Of a stretch of DNA of 64,000 nucleotides, positions 46,537 to 55,634 are shown piece by piece. Each line of letters opens with the position of its first letter. Positions within the stretch are counted from its first letter, which is position 1. The translations under genes and the position numbers were made by a program. Origin of the DNA: Actinomadura coerulea (lineage in GTDB: Bacteria > Actinomycetota > Actinomycetes > Streptosporangiales > Streptosporangiaceae); contig NZ_JACHMQ010000001.1 in the NCBI RefSeq assembly GCF_014208105.1, positions 1,488,001 to 1,552,000 on the forward strand. The letters are read 5' to 3'. The notes under the pieces are model-generated. The model had not been told where the DNA came from, made no database searches, and saw nothing but the letters and a program-made list of their open reading frames with translations.

Positions 46537-47618
46537 CGCTCCTCCGTGGGGGACGGCGAGGTGCGGGACGGCGGGGTCGTGGGCGGCGGCGCGGTGGAGG
46601 CGCGCACGCGCAGGTCGGTGGCCAGTTCCACGCGGGGGGTCAGCGGCGGCCGTCCGTCCAGCAACTGGAGCAGGGTGCGGGCCGCGACGCGGCCCATCTC
46701 CTCCAGCGGCTGCCGGACGGTCGTCAGCGGAGGTGACAGCCACTCGCAGGTCGGCAGGTCGTCGAAGCCGACGACGCTCAGGTCCTCGGGGATGCGCAGC
46801 CCGGCGAGCCGGGCCGCCTGGTAGGCGCCCATGGCCTGCTCGTCGCTCCCCGCGAAGACCGCGGTGGGCGGCTCGGGCAGCGCCAGCAGCTCGCGGGTGC
46901 GGGCGTACCCGCCCCGGTGGTGGAAGTCGCCGTACCGGACGAGGTCGCGGTCGACCTCGATCCCGGCGCGCTCCAGCGCGGTCCGGTAGCCGTCCACCCG
47001 GGCCTGCGTGCAGAGCATGTCGGCGGGGCCGCCGATCATCGCGATGCGGCGGTGGCCGAGCCCGATGAGGTGCTCGGTCGCGGCGAGCCCGCCCGCCCAG
47101 TTGGTGGCGCCGACGCTGGCGATCTCGGCGTCAGGCAGGTTCACCGGGTCGACCAGGACGAGCCCGACGCCGGCCCGCTCCAGCTGCTCGCGCTGGCGCC
47201 GCGTCATCCGGGACGTCACCAGGATGACCCCGTCGCTGTGGTGCAGCGCGGGCAGGTTCTGCCAGCTCGGCGGGCGGGCGTCGTCCTCGCGCACCAGCGA
47301 GACGACGACGCCGGTGCCGTGCTCGGCGCACTCGGCCTCCACCCCGCGCAGGATCTCCACCGCCCACGGGCTGTCCAGCCCGGCCAGGACCAGGTCGATC
47401 AGGCCGGACCTGCGGGCGCGCCGGGACCCGCCGGGGCCCGGGTAGTTGTGGGTGCGCAGCAGCGCCTCCACGCGCTCGCGGGTCGCGGCGGCCACGTCGG
47501 TGCGGCCGTTGAGGACCTTGGAGACCGTGGCGGGGGAGACCCCCGCCTCGGAGGCGATCAGCGCCAGGGTCGGCCGGGACGGCGGGTCCGGCATCTCGTC
47601 GGTGGTGCGCACGGGCAC
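46533..47618 (-). CDS. LacI-family repressor of the xylo-oligosaccharide locus
   Basis: The 361-residue regulator has an N-terminal LacI HTH (LALIASEAGVSPATVSKVLN, about 18-37) and a hinge, then a sugar-binding fold to residue 350 (for example ATEHLIGLGHRRIAMIGG). It is the first gene of an operon with GH3 and GH43 and divergent from the ABC importer, as in BxlR-type systems of streptomycetes. Inverted repeats in both promoter areas are candidate operators, implying autoregulation. The GTG at 47618 follows GGAGGAGAG; a second GTG at 47612 is possible. Confidence 0.9.
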   Translation of the reverse strand: MPVRTTDEMPDPPSRPTLALIASEAGVSPATVSKVLNGRTDVAAATRERVEALLRTHNYPGPGGSRRARRSGLIDLVLAGLDSPWAVEILRGVEAECAEHGTGVVVSLVREDDARPPSWQNLPALHHSDGVILVTSRMTRRQREQLERAGVGLVLVDPVNLPDAEIASVGATNWAGGLAATEHLIGLGHRRIAMIGGPADMLCTQARVDGYRTALERAGIEVDRDLVRYGDFHHRGGYARTRELLALPEPPTAVFAGSDEQAMGAYQAARLAGLRIPEDLSVVGFDDLPTCEWLSPPLTTVRQPLEEMGRVAARTLLQLLDGRPPLTPRVELATDLRVRASTAPPPTTPPSRTSPSPTEER

Positions 47619-47642
47619 GCTTCTCTCCTCCCCGAGGAAACG

Positions 47643-47662
47643 ATTGCGAACAGTATCGCAAT
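47643..47662. promoter_or_regulatory. Candidate LacI operator before the regulator gene
   Basis: A perfect inverted repeat ATTGCGA-N6-TCGCAAT lies 25 bp upstream of the LacI-type GTG. Its spacer reads TACTGT on the minus strand, a fair -10 element, so bound repressor would block this promoter. Confidence 0.5.
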
Positions 47663-47732
47663 GTTTCGCTAGGTCCTAGTCCCCGTCCATGGCCTCCCGG
47701 CCGTTTCATTTAGGTCACTCGCGGCAGAAGTC

Positions 47733-47761
47733 TTGACCGTGAAGGGGCCCTTTCTTAGAGT
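47733..47761 (+). promoter_or_regulatory. Sigma-70-type promoter of the ABC importer operon
   Basis: TTGACC (47733-47738) and TAGAGT (47756-47761) are separated by 17 bp, the optimal spacing for a housekeeping promoter. Transcription would begin near 47768, with the candidate operator just downstream. Confidence 0.55.
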
Positions 47762-47786
47762 TCCACGGCAACGGCAAGCCCGAAGA

Positions 47787-47802
47787 ATTTCGAAATGTTT
47801 CG
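47787..47802. promoter_or_regulatory. Candidate LacI operator in the ABC importer leader
   Basis: ATTTCGAAAT (47787-47796) is a perfect 10-bp palindrome and overlaps CGAAATGTTTCG (47791-47802), an inverted repeat CGAAA-N2-TTTCG. It lies about 20 bp after the predicted transcription start and 60 bp before the gene, so repressor binding would block elongation. Confidence 0.5.
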
Positions 47803-47863
47803 AGAGGAGCGGTCCCGCCCCGCCGCTCCAGGCCGAGCCCACCCCCCGATCCAGGAGGCCATC

Positions 47864-49162
47864 ATGGGCATCCCACCGCTGTCGCGCCGTTCCCTCCTCA
47901 CCGCGGTCTCCGCGGGCACCGCGCTGGCCGCCGCCGCGCCCCTGCTCGCCGCCTGCGGCGACGGCGACTCCGGCTCGGGAGGGAGGGTGACCGTCGAGTG
48001 GATGGACATCGCGACCACCGAGCCGTCCAAGACGCTCTATCCGCAGATCGCCAAGGCCTACGAGGCGGCGCACCCCAACGTCAGGATCAAGCTCACCAAC
48101 CTGGAGAACGAGGCCTACAAGTCGAAGATGACGGCGCTGGTCGCCTCCGGGAAGCTGCCGGACGTCTTCGTGACCTGGGGCGGCGGCGTGCTCAAGCAGC
48201 AGGTCGACGCGGGGCTGGTGAAGGACCTCACCTCCGACGGGTCGAGCCTGCTCGGCACGATCACACCGGTGTCGCAGAAGGCGTACCAGTTCGACGGCAA
48301 GACCTACGCCATCCCGTACGACATGGGCATGGTGGGCTTCTGGTACAACAAGCGGCACTTCACCAAGGCCGGGATCAAGGACACCCCGAAGACCTGGGCG
48401 GAGTTCCTGGACGCCGTCCGCAAGCTCAAGGGCGCCGGGGTCACTCCCATCGCTCTGGGCGGCAAGGACAAGTGGCCAGGCCACTACTACTGGGCCTATC
48501 TGGCGATGCGCGTCGGCGGCATGCCCGCGATGGAGCAGGCCGCCAAGTCCGACGACTTCACCACCCCGGCTTTCGTCCAGGCCGGACAGCACCTCAAGGA
48601 ACTGGTCGACCTCCAGCCCTTCCAGAGCGGCTTCCAGAACGCCGGCTATGACGCGCCGGGAGGCCAAGCCGCGACCATGGGCGCGGGGAAGGCCGGCATG
48701 GAGCTGATGGGGCAGTGGGCCCCCTCGGTGGAGAAGGACGCCTCCGGCAAGGGCATCGGCGACGACCTCGGCTGGTTCCCCTTCCCGACCGTCGACGGAG
48801 GCCAGGGCACCATCACCGACGTGTTCGGCGGCGGCAACGGCCACTCGCTCAGCAAGAACGCCCCCAAGGAGGCGCTGGACTTCCTCAGGTTCCTGATGAA
48901 CGACGAGAACGAGCGCAGGCTCGTCTCCTCGGGGGCCTTCATGCCGGTCGTCAAGGGCGCCGAGAGCGCGCTCGACGACCCGAACCGCAAGCAGGTCGCC
49001 CAGGCGCTGGACGGCTCCAGCGGATTCCAGCTCTACCTGGACCAGGCCTTCCCGCCCGCCGTCGGGCAGCAGGTCAACGACAGCGTCGCGGCCCTCGTCG
49101 GCGGCAAGGGCACCCCGGAAGAGGTCGCCCAGCAGGTGACCAAGGCGGCCAAGAGCCAATGA
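47864..49162 (+). CDS. ABC sugar importer: lipoprotein solute-binding protein
   Basis: This 432-residue family 1 (MalE-type) binding protein captures sugar outside the cell. Its start, LSRRSLLTAVSAG then LLAACG, combines a twin-arginine-like sequence with a lipobox, so it is probably a Tat-exported lipoprotein. The body has typical VTVEWMDIATTEPSK and a conserved VFGGGNGHSLSKNAP near the C-terminus. The ATG at 47864 has AGGAGG five bases upstream; the longer frame from 47795 is rejected. Xylo-oligosaccharide is the likely ligand, judged from context only. Confidence 0.9.
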   Translation: MGIPPLSRRSLLTAVSAGTALAAAAPLLAACGDGDSGSGGRVTVEWMDIATTEPSKTLYPQIAKAYEAAHPNVRIKLTNLENEAYKSKMTALVASGKLPDVFVTWGGGVLKQQVDAGLVKDLTSDGSSLLGTITPVSQKAYQFDGKTYAIPYDMGMVGFWYNKRHFTKAGIKDTPKTWAEFLDAVRKLKGAGVTPIALGGKDKWPGHYYWAYLAMRVGGMPAMEQAAKSDDFTTPAFVQAGQHLKELVDLQPFQSGFQNAGYDAPGGQAATMGAGKAGMELMGQWAPSVEKDASGKGIGDDLGWFPFPTVDGGQGTITDVFGGGNGHSLSKNAPKEALDFLRFLMNDENERRLVSSGAFMPVVKGAESALDDPNRKQVAQALDGSSGFQLYLDQAFPPAVGQQVNDSVAALVGGKGTPEEVAQQVTKAAKSQ

Positions 49163-50151
49163 CGCTGTCCGCCACGACCGACGACCGGCCGCGGCCCGCC
49201 GTGAGGGCCCCGCGGGGGCGGGCCCGCGGCGCGCCGGCGGGGCGGCGGCTGCGCGGCTGGATGTCCGCCACCTGGTTCCTGCTCCCGGCGCTGCTGCTGT
49301 TCCTCTTCTTCGTCCTGGTCCCGATCTTCGTCGCGTTCTACACGAGCCTCTTCACCTGGGGCGGCTTCGGCCGGCCCGAGGACTTCGCCGGCCTGGACAA
49401 CTACCGGAAGCTGGCGGGCGACCCCGTCTTCCGCGGCGACCTGTGGCGCGGCCTGGTCCTCGTCGTGCTGTCGATCGCCGTCCAGCTGCCGGTCGCGCTC
49501 GGAACGGCCGTCCTGCTGAACCAGCGGATGCGCGGCCGCGCGGTCTACCGGGCGGTCTTCTTCGCGCCCTACATCCTGTCCGAGGTGATCGCCGGTGTCC
49601 TGTTCGGCATCATCTTCCTGCCGGGCACCGGGCTCGCCGACACGCTCGTCGGGGACCTGCCGCTCGTCGGCGGCCTCGCCGGGAAGTGGTTCTCCGACCC
49701 GAGCACCGCGCTGCCCACCCTGTTCGCCGTCATGACCTGGAAGTACTTCGGCTTCCACATGATGATCTACCTCGCCGGGCTGCAGGGCATCCCCGCCGAG
49801 GTGCTGGAGGCGGCCTCGATCGACGGGGCCGGGCCGTGGCGGCGGTTCCGCGGCGTCACGCTGCCGCTGCTCGCGCCGACGCTGCGGATCAGCGTGTTCC
49901 TGTCCGTCATCGGCGCGATCCAGCTGTTCGACCTCGTGTGGGTCACCACGACCGGCGGGCCGACGAATTCCACGGAGACGATGGCCGTCACCATGTTCCA
50001 GTTCGGGTTCAAGCGGTACCAGATGGGCTACGCGGGCGCGATCAGCGTGGCCATGTTCCTCATCAGCATGGTCTTCTCCCTGCTCTACCAGCGCTACGCC
50101 CTGCGCCGCGACCTCCAGGGCGCCGTCACCTCCGCGGGAGGCCGCCGATGA
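49159..50151 (+). CDS. ABC sugar importer permease 1 (MalF-like)
   Basis: The 330-residue permease has six hydrophobic segments after a charged start. The EAA loop, GIPAEVLEAASIDGAGPWRR near residue 212, contacts the ATPase. It shares four bases with the binding-protein stop and four with the next start. The operon lacks an ATPase gene; in streptomycetes a shared MsiK ATPase powers such systems. Confidence 0.93.
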   Translation: MTLSATTDDRPRPAVRAPRGRARGAPAGRRLRGWMSATWFLLPALLLFLFFVLVPIFVAFYTSLFTWGGFGRPEDFAGLDNYRKLAGDPVFRGDLWRGLVLVVLSIAVQLPVALGTAVLLNQRMRGRAVYRAVFFAPYILSEVIAGVLFGIIFLPGTGLADTLVGDLPLVGGLAGKWFSDPSTALPTLFAVMTWKYFGFHMMIYLAGLQGIPAEVLEAASIDGAGPWRRFRGVTLPLLAPTLRISVFLSVIGAIQLFDLVWVTTTGGPTNSTETMAVTMFQFGFKRYQMGYAGAISVAMFLISMVFSLLYQRYALRRDLQGAVTSAGGRR

Positions 50152-50975
50152 GGGCGGGCCTCGCGCGGAGCGCGTCCCGGCACGCGCTGGTGTGGGCGCT
50201 CGGCTCCTTCATCGTCGTCCCGCTGCTGTACGCGGTCGTCTCCGGCTTCAAGACCACGGGCGCCCTCACCACCGACCCGGTCGGGCTGCCCTCGCCGTGG
50301 AAGGTGTCGAACTACACCGGCATCCTGTCGTCCGGCGACTTCTGGCGGCAGATCGGCAACAGCGTGATGATCGCGGTCGCCACCACGCTGCTCACCGTCG
50401 CGGCGTCGGCGCTCGCGGCGTTCGCGTTCGCCCGCTACGCCTTCCGGGGCCGGGAGTTCTTCTTCACGCTGTTCGCAGCCGGGCTGATGTTCCCCCCGGC
50501 CGTGGCCGTGCTGCCGCTGTTCGTCCTCCTGCGCTCGTTCGGCCTGCTGGATCACCCGCTCGGCGTGATCCTGCCGCAGGCCGCGTTCGCGCTGCCCATC
50601 ACGATCATCATCCTGCGATCGTTCTTCCGGACGATCCCGGCAGAGCTGGAGGAGGCCGCCATCATGGACGGCTGCAGCCGGTTCGGGTTCTTCTGGCGCA
50701 TCCTGCTGCCGATGGCGAGGCCGGCCCTCGGCACCGTGTCGGTCCTGGCGATCGTGACGAGCTGGAACAACTTCTTCCTCCCGCTGCTGGTGCTGGCCGA
50801 TCCGAAATGGCAGACGATCCCCGTGGGGATCCAGCAGTTCCAGGGGCAGTACTCGACGAACTACGCGCTCGTCATCGCCTACATCGTGCTGGCGATGGTC
50901 CCCGCCATCGCCTTCTACGCGGTGGCCGAGCGCCAGCTGATCGGAGGCCTCACCGCGGGCGCGACGAAGGGCTGA
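50148..50975 (+). CDS. ABC sugar importer permease 2 (MalG-like)
   Basis: The 275-residue permease has six hydrophobic segments and the EAA loop TIPAELEEAAIMDGCSRFGF near residue 165. It begins MRAGLARSASRHALVWALG and overlaps the previous stop by 4 bp. It completes the three-gene importer operon. Nothing coding lies in the 144 bp before the LPMO gene. Confidence 0.93.
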   Translation: MRAGLARSASRHALVWALGSFIVVPLLYAVVSGFKTTGALTTDPVGLPSPWKVSNYTGILSSGDFWRQIGNSVMIAVATTLLTVAASALAAFAFARYAFRGREFFFTLFAAGLMFPPAVAVLPLFVLLRSFGLLDHPLGVILPQAAFALPITIIILRSFFRTIPAELEEAAIMDGCSRFGFFWRILLPMARPALGTVSVLAIVTSWNNFFLPLLVLADPKWQTIPVGIQQFQGQYSTNYALVIAYIVLAMVPAIAFYAVAERQLIGGLTAGATKG

Positions 50976-51119
50976 ACCCCTCGCCCGTGCCCGCCGCCCG
51001 CGCCCGCGCCCCTCCGCCCCGGCGGCCGATGAAAGCCTGAAAGGCCCGTTCACGAGCCGTCCGCGGCGGAGTTAGCTTCCGCTGGAAAGCACTCTCCTCG
51101 GACCGGTGACGGGAGGAAC

Positions 51120-52187
51120 ATGGGCGAGCGAAGGCGACGGGCACTGGCCGCGGGGGCGGTGCTCGGCCCCGCGATGATCGCCGGTGCGCTGCTGACGGCC
51201 GCGCCGGCGTCCGCGCACGGCGCGATGATGGTGCCCGGCAGCCGCACCTACCTGTGCTGGAAGGACGGCCTGAGCCCGACCGGGCAGATCGTCCCGCACA
51301 ACCCGGCCTGCGCGGCGGCGGTCGCGCAGAGCGGCCCCAACTCGCTCTACAACTGGTTCGCCGTCCTGCGCTCGGACGGGGCCGGCCGCACCCGCGGCTT
51401 CATCCCCGACGGGAAGCTGTGCAGCGGCGGCGCGGTCGTCTACGACTTCGGCGGCTACGACCTCGCCCGCGACGACTGGCCGGTCACGCACCTGACCTCC
51501 GGCGCCGACATCGAGTTCCGGTACAACAAGTGGGCGGCCCACCCCGGAACGTTCCGCACCTACGTCACGAAGGACGGCTGGAGCCCGACCAGGCCCCTCA
51601 GCTGGGACGACCTGGAGGACCAGCCCTTCTACAGCGTCACCGACCCGCCGAGCGTCGGCTCGCCGGGAAGCGAGGACGCCTACTACCACTGGAACGCGAA
51701 GCTGCCGTCCGGCAAGAGCGGCCGCCACCTCCTGTACACCGTGTGGCAGCGCTCGGACAGCAGCGAGACGTTCTACGGCTGCTCCGACGTGGTCTTCGAC
51801 GGCGGCAACGGCGAGGTGACGGGCATCGGCGAGGACGGCGGCGGCCCGACCGCCCCGCCGACCGACCCGCCCGGCGACCCGGGCAAGGTCTGCAAGGCCG
51901 GGTACCGCTCCGTCGGCAGCTGGAACGGCGGCTACCAGGGCGAGATCACCGTCACCAACACCGGGACGCTTCCGCTCGCCGGCTGGATGGCCCACTTCAC
52001 CTTCGCCAACGGTGAGACGGTCGACAGCCTGTGGAACGGCGGCTACACGCAGTCCGGCCCGGACGTCACGGTCAAGAACGCGAACTACAACGGCGCCCTC
52101 GCCGTGGGCGCGTCGACCACGTTCGGGTTCACGGTGAAGGCGCCGGGCTCGCCCACCGCACTCGCACCGCACTGCATGACCTCCTGA
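51120..52187 (+). CDS. AA10 lytic polysaccharide monooxygenase with CBM2
   Basis: The 355-residue secreted copper enzyme cuts cellulose or chitin oxidatively. A signal peptide ends at ASA, so the mature protein starts with His33 (HGAMMVPGSR). His141 in WAAHPGTF completes the histidine brace, and DVVFDGG holds the axial aromatic. A Thr/Pro/Asp linker (about 237-255) leads to a C-terminal CBM2 (CKAGYRSVGSWNGGYQGEIT). The AA10 face resembles cellulose-active enzymes, consistent with neighbouring cellulases; activity must be tested. No CebR box is visible in the 144-bp upstream gap. The ATG at 51120 has GGGAGG five bases upstream. Confidence 0.92.
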   Translation: MGERRRRALAAGAVLGPAMIAGALLTAAPASAHGAMMVPGSRTYLCWKDGLSPTGQIVPHNPACAAAVAQSGPNSLYNWFAVLRSDGAGRTRGFIPDGKLCSGGAVVYDFGGYDLARDDWPVTHLTSGADIEFRYNKWAAHPGTFRTYVTKDGWSPTRPLSWDDLEDQPFYSVTDPPSVGSPGSEDAYYHWNAKLPSGKSGRHLLYTVWQRSDSSETFYGCSDVVFDGGNGEVTGIGEDGGGPTAPPTDPPGDPGKVCKAGYRSVGSWNGGYQGEITVTNTGTLPLAGWMAHFTFANGETVDSLWNGGYTQSGPDVTVKNANYNGALAVGASTTFGFTVKAPGSPTALAPHCMTS

Positions 52188-52200
52188 GGCCCGAGCAGCA

Positions 52201-52240
52201 CGCGGCCCGCGGCGTCCGACAGGGGACGCCGCGGGCCGCG
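52201..52240 (+). terminator. Hairpin terminator of the LPMO gene
   Basis: A perfect 17-bp GC stem (52201-52217 with 52224-52240) and loop GACAGG starts 13 bp after the stop, followed by CTCTTTCC. This is a strong Rho-independent-like structure. Confidence 0.7.
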
Positions 52241-52274
52241 CTCTTTCCGCGCCTCCGCCGCCAGGACGGGAAGA

Positions 52275-52304
52275 GGCCCCGTGACCGGAGCGGGTCACGG
52301 GGCC
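52275..52304 (-). terminator. Hairpin terminator of the GH5-GH6 operon
   Basis: A perfect 12-bp stem GGCCCCGTGACC / GGTCACGGGGCC with loop GGAGCG lies 17 bp beyond the GH6 stop on the minus strand. Confidence 0.6.
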
Positions 52305-52321
52305 GTTTCCGTGGTGGCCGG

Positions 52322-54052
52322 TTACCGGACGGGCGGGTTGGCGTTCTTGAGCAGCTCCTGGAACTGGGCGGAGAACCAGTGCCCGGACAGCGGGGCGTCC
52401 GCCAGCGCGCCGCTCATGTTGTTGTTGTTGCGCGGGTTGCCGGTGTACGTGGGGTCGCACATCCGGTCGAAGCCCTTGCCCTCGTCGTTCGGGATCTCCT
52501 TGCTGGCGCCGTCCGACTCACCCGGGGGCTTCATCCACACGTAGGCGTCGATGCCCGCCGCGGGGGCCGCCTTGGGCCGCTCGCCGAGGCCCGCACCCGC
52601 CTGGTTGCACCAGTTGCCGAGGTGGATGCGCCGGTCGGTCCGGCTGCCGTCCACGTAGGCGTCCACGCCGGTCTTCGGGCCGGGACCCGTCGGGCGGTCC
52701 GCGCCGCCCCAGCCGTTGCGGCTCGTGTCGACGAGCATGCCGATGCCCGAGTCGAATCCGTCCTTGATGAGTTCCTGGCGGAACGCCTGCGCGTAGGACA
52801 GCTCGTCGACGTACCGGTTCCAGTCGACCCACTTGGACTGCCGGACGGACGTGCCGTTCACGGTGTCGTTGATGGTGAAGTAGGGCTCCTGCAAGGCCCC
52901 GTAGTTGGCGGTGTTGGTGATGAACCCGGCGACGTTGTTCTTCGAGCCGGACGCCTGCGCGACGGTGGCGAGCAACTGGGCGGTCGGGGCGAAGTTGTCG
53001 TCCCAGCCGATCCAGCCGTGGTGGCCGACGTCGAGGTAGTTGTAGACGTTGGAGATGGCGCCGAGCTTCTGCAGCGCGTACGCGATGCCCTTCTCGTAGT
53101 TGCCGTTGGCCTTCATCGTGTCGCAGTCCGGGGTGGCGGTCGGCCGGCCCCCGGCGTTGGTGATGAGGTTCGGCAGCGAGTCGATCTCCACGACCGTGAC
53201 GATGCGCAGGCCGGCGTACTTGGCGTCGCCGAGGATCTGCGCGATCGGGTCGATGAACTGCGCCTTGTACTTGTCGAGGTCGTCCGGCCCGAGCTCGCCG
53301 TTGGACGCCAGCGCGGAGCAGTCGCGGCCGGGCAGGTCGTAGACGACGAGCTGGACCACGCCGGCGCCCTGTTCGAGGGCCTTGTCGAGGTGGGCGCGCA
53401 GGCCCATGGAGCCGTTCGCTCCCTGGATCGCGGCGATCCTGTCCAGCCACACTCCGGTCGGCTGGTTGGAGACCGCGCCGCCGCCGGGCTCGGCGGCGGC
53501 CTTGGCCGACCACTCGGGGTTCACGTACGCCTTCACCCCGGCGTAGGGGTTGTCGACGCGGTTGCCCGGAGGCGGATCGGTGGGCGGGTCCGTGGGCGGG
53601 TCGGTCGGTCCCGCCGACCCGGTGCAGACGGTCCCGTTCAGCTTGAACTGGGCGGGTTTCTGGTTGGTGCCGGAGTAGGTTCCCTGGAAGCCGGGGTTGG
53701 CCGTCGCGTTGGTCGCCAGCGTCTGGGCCCAGCTCGGGCTCTTCACGGTGACGTGCTTGCCGGACTGGGAGAACGTCCCGTTCCAGCCCGAGGTCACCTG
53801 CTGGTCACCGGCGAAGTCCCACTCCAGCGTCCAGCCGCCGCTGATCGGGTCGCCGAGGTTGGTGACCGTCACGGACGCGGTGAACCCCGTGCCCCAGTCA
53901 TTGGTTGTGTAGTCGACCTTGCAGCCGGCGGCCGCGCTGGCCTGGGCCTGGGCCAGCGCGACCATGCCTGAGGCGAGCAGCACGGCCGCCGAGGCGGCGG
54001 CCGCGCCGCGGCGCCGGGCGCCGCGGCCGCTGCGCGCGGGGGGGTGTTTCAT
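52322..54052 (-). CDS. GH6 cellobiohydrolase / endoglucanase with N-terminal CBM2
   Basis: This 576-residue secreted enzyme cleaves cellulose from the non-reducing end by inversion. It has a signal peptide (ALAQAQASAAA), a CBM2 (about 42-142; NDWGTGFTASVTVTNLGD), a PTDPP repeat linker, and a GH6 domain. YDLPGRDCSALASNGE carries the catalytic Asp, and VVEIDSLPNLITN and WIGWDDNFAP are typical. Length and insertions fit an exo-acting CbhB type. The ATG at 54052 follows GGAGGAATCC. It is second in a minus-strand operon, 42 bp after the GH5 stop, and would share the CebR-controlled promoter. Confidence 0.92.
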   Translation of the reverse strand: MKHPPARSGRGARRRGAAAASAAVLLASGMVALAQAQASAAAGCKVDYTTNDWGTGFTASVTVTNLGDPISGGWTLEWDFAGDQQVTSGWNGTFSQSGKHVTVKSPSWAQTLATNATANPGFQGTYSGTNQKPAQFKLNGTVCTGSAGPTDPPTDPPTDPPPGNRVDNPYAGVKAYVNPEWSAKAAAEPGGGAVSNQPTGVWLDRIAAIQGANGSMGLRAHLDKALEQGAGVVQLVVYDLPGRDCSALASNGELGPDDLDKYKAQFIDPIAQILGDAKYAGLRIVTVVEIDSLPNLITNAGGRPTATPDCDTMKANGNYEKGIAYALQKLGAISNVYNYLDVGHHGWIGWDDNFAPTAQLLATVAQASGSKNNVAGFITNTANYGALQEPYFTINDTVNGTSVRQSKWVDWNRYVDELSYAQAFRQELIKDGFDSGIGMLVDTSRNGWGGADRPTGPGPKTGVDAYVDGSRTDRRIHLGNWCNQAGAGLGERPKAAPAAGIDAYVWMKPPGESDGASKEIPNDEGKGFDRMCDPTYTGNPRNNNNMSGALADAPLSGHWFSAQFQELLKNANPPVR

Positions 54053-54094
54053 CCGGATTCCTCCATCTGGTTGGGGTGGGCTTCTCGCGGGGGG

Positions 54095-55588
54095 TCAGGG
54101 AGCGGAGCGCAGGTGGTCGCGCAGTCCGGCGCCGTACGCGGTCGGGGTGCCGTCGTAGGAGCTGATGAGCGACGGACCGCTGGAGCAGTCCCAGGTGTTC
54201 CACGTCCAGCCGAGGTAGGACGCTCCGCGGGCGTCCAGCCAGGTCATGAGCGAGTCCACGTAGGAGTGGCCGCAGGTGTTCTCACCGATCTCGCCCGCGA
54301 CGAGCGGGACCTGCGCGGCGACGGGTGCGATCTGCTGGTCCCAGCAGGACGCGTCCTTGCAGTAGTTGAAGTTGTAGGAGTGCCATGCGGCCGCCAGGTT
54401 CCCGGTGGGGTCGGACGGCTTCTGCGCGAGCCACTGCCCGAGGTCGTTGGAGTAGCTGCTGCCCGCGACCATGACGACGTTCTGCGCGCCGGTCGAGCGG
54501 ACGGCGTCGAGGAGGTCCTGCATCCCGGCCGCCTCGTAGGTGAGGCCCGTGCAGGCCGGGCCGCCGTCACGCCAGCACTTCCACGACTGTGCGTAGTCCA
54601 TGACCTGGAGGTTGTTCGGGTACGGCTCGTTGAACAGGTCGAACACGACCGCCGTGTCGCCCTTGTAGGCGGTGGCGAGCTGCTTCCAGAATTCCGGCGC
54701 GTACTGGGCGTCCGGCATCGGTTTCTGGCATTCCGCGGCCGCGGTCTGGCAATGGCTGTCGTAGCCGGTCCACGATCCGCGGCTCCAGTGCAGTTCCAGA
54801 ATGGGCGTGATGCCGTTCTCCTCGAGCAGCCCGACGTAATTCTTGACGGCGTTCCGGTAGGCGGTTCCGCGGTAGGCGGGATCGACGTTGTCCAAGCCCA
54901 GCCAGCAGTCGGAGTTGAGCGGGACGCGTACGGCGTTGACATTCCATTTCTTGATCGCGGCCACGGAGGCGGCGTCCATCGGGCCGTCCCAGATGCCGTT
55001 TCCCTGCACGCAGGCGAACTCGCCGCCGGATCGGTTCACCCCGCGCAGGCGCACCGCCGCGCCGGCGGCGTCCACGAACCTGTTGCCGGAGACCTTCAGC
55101 GTGGGCGCCGGGCCTCCGGGCGGGGGAGTCGTCGGGGGCTCGGTGGTGGGCTCGCCGCCGCCGTTGCAGGCCGTCCCGTTGAGCGTGAAGGCGGTCGGCG
55201 CGGCGTTCGTGCCGCTGTAGGCGAACTGCGCCCCGGCCTGCACGGACGCGCCCGTGGCGAGGGCCGCGTTCCAGCTCTCGCCGGTGACGGTGACGGTCTT
55301 GCCCGACTGCGTCCACCGGCCGTTCCAGCCGTTGGTGAGCTGCTGGTTCCCTGTGTAGGAGTAGGTCAGCGTCCAGCCGTTCACGGCGGGGCCCCGGTTG
55401 GTGATCGTGACGGCGGCGGTGAAGCCGGTGCCCCAGTCGTTGGTGGTGTAGCCGACCTCGCAGGCGACGGCGGCGCGGGCCGGCGGCGCGCCGAACACGG
55501 TCCCGGTGCCCGCGGCGAGCGAGCCCGCGGCGCAGATCGCGCCGGTCAGCGCGGCCACCGCTGCGGTGCGCGGGGAAAGCGATCTCAT
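54095..55588 (-). CDS. GH5 endoglucanase with N-terminal CBM2
   Basis: The 497-residue secreted cellulase has a signal peptide (about 1-40), a CBM2 (about 43-141; NDWGTGFTAAVTITNRG), a Pro/Thr linker, and a GH5 domain. Glu321 in FDLFNEPYP is the acid/base and Glu433 in VAGEIGENTCG is the nucleophile of this retaining enzyme. It makes internal cuts that feed the exo-acting GH6 and GH48. The ATG at 55588 follows GGAGATCC. A CebR box lies 33 bp upstream, so cello-oligosaccharides should induce it. Confidence 0.93.
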   Translation of the reverse strand: MRSLSPRTAAVAALTGAICAAGSLAAGTGTVFGAPPARAAVACEVGYTTNDWGTGFTAAVTITNRGPAVNGWTLTYSYTGNQQLTNGWNGRWTQSGKTVTVTGESWNAALATGASVQAGAQFAYSGTNAAPTAFTLNGTACNGGGEPTTEPPTTPPPGGPAPTLKVSGNRFVDAAGAAVRLRGVNRSGGEFACVQGNGIWDGPMDAASVAAIKKWNVNAVRVPLNSDCWLGLDNVDPAYRGTAYRNAVKNYVGLLEENGITPILELHWSRGSWTGYDSHCQTAAAECQKPMPDAQYAPEFWKQLATAYKGDTAVVFDLFNEPYPNNLQVMDYAQSWKCWRDGGPACTGLTYEAAGMQDLLDAVRSTGAQNVVMVAGSSYSNDLGQWLAQKPSDPTGNLAAAWHSYNFNYCKDASCWDQQIAPVAAQVPLVAGEIGENTCGHSYVDSLMTWLDARGASYLGWTWNTWDCSSGPSLISSYDGTPTAYGAGLRDHLRSAP

Positions 55589-55620
55589 GGATCTCCGCCT
55601 TCACGTCGGAAGATTGGGCT

Positions 55621-55634
55621 TGGGAGCGCTCCCA
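55621..55634. promoter_or_regulatory. CebR box upstream of the GH5-GH6 operon
   Basis: The perfect 14-bp palindrome TGGGAGCGCTCCCA equals the CebR operator known from Streptomyces, where cellobiose or cellotriose releases the repressor. It lies 33 bp before the GH5 start. Confidence 0.9.

Noticed and set aside
53560..53620. Direct repeats in GH6 as a possible mobile or CRISPR element
   Set aside because: They encode the TDPP repeats of a Pro/Thr linker between CBM2 and GH6.
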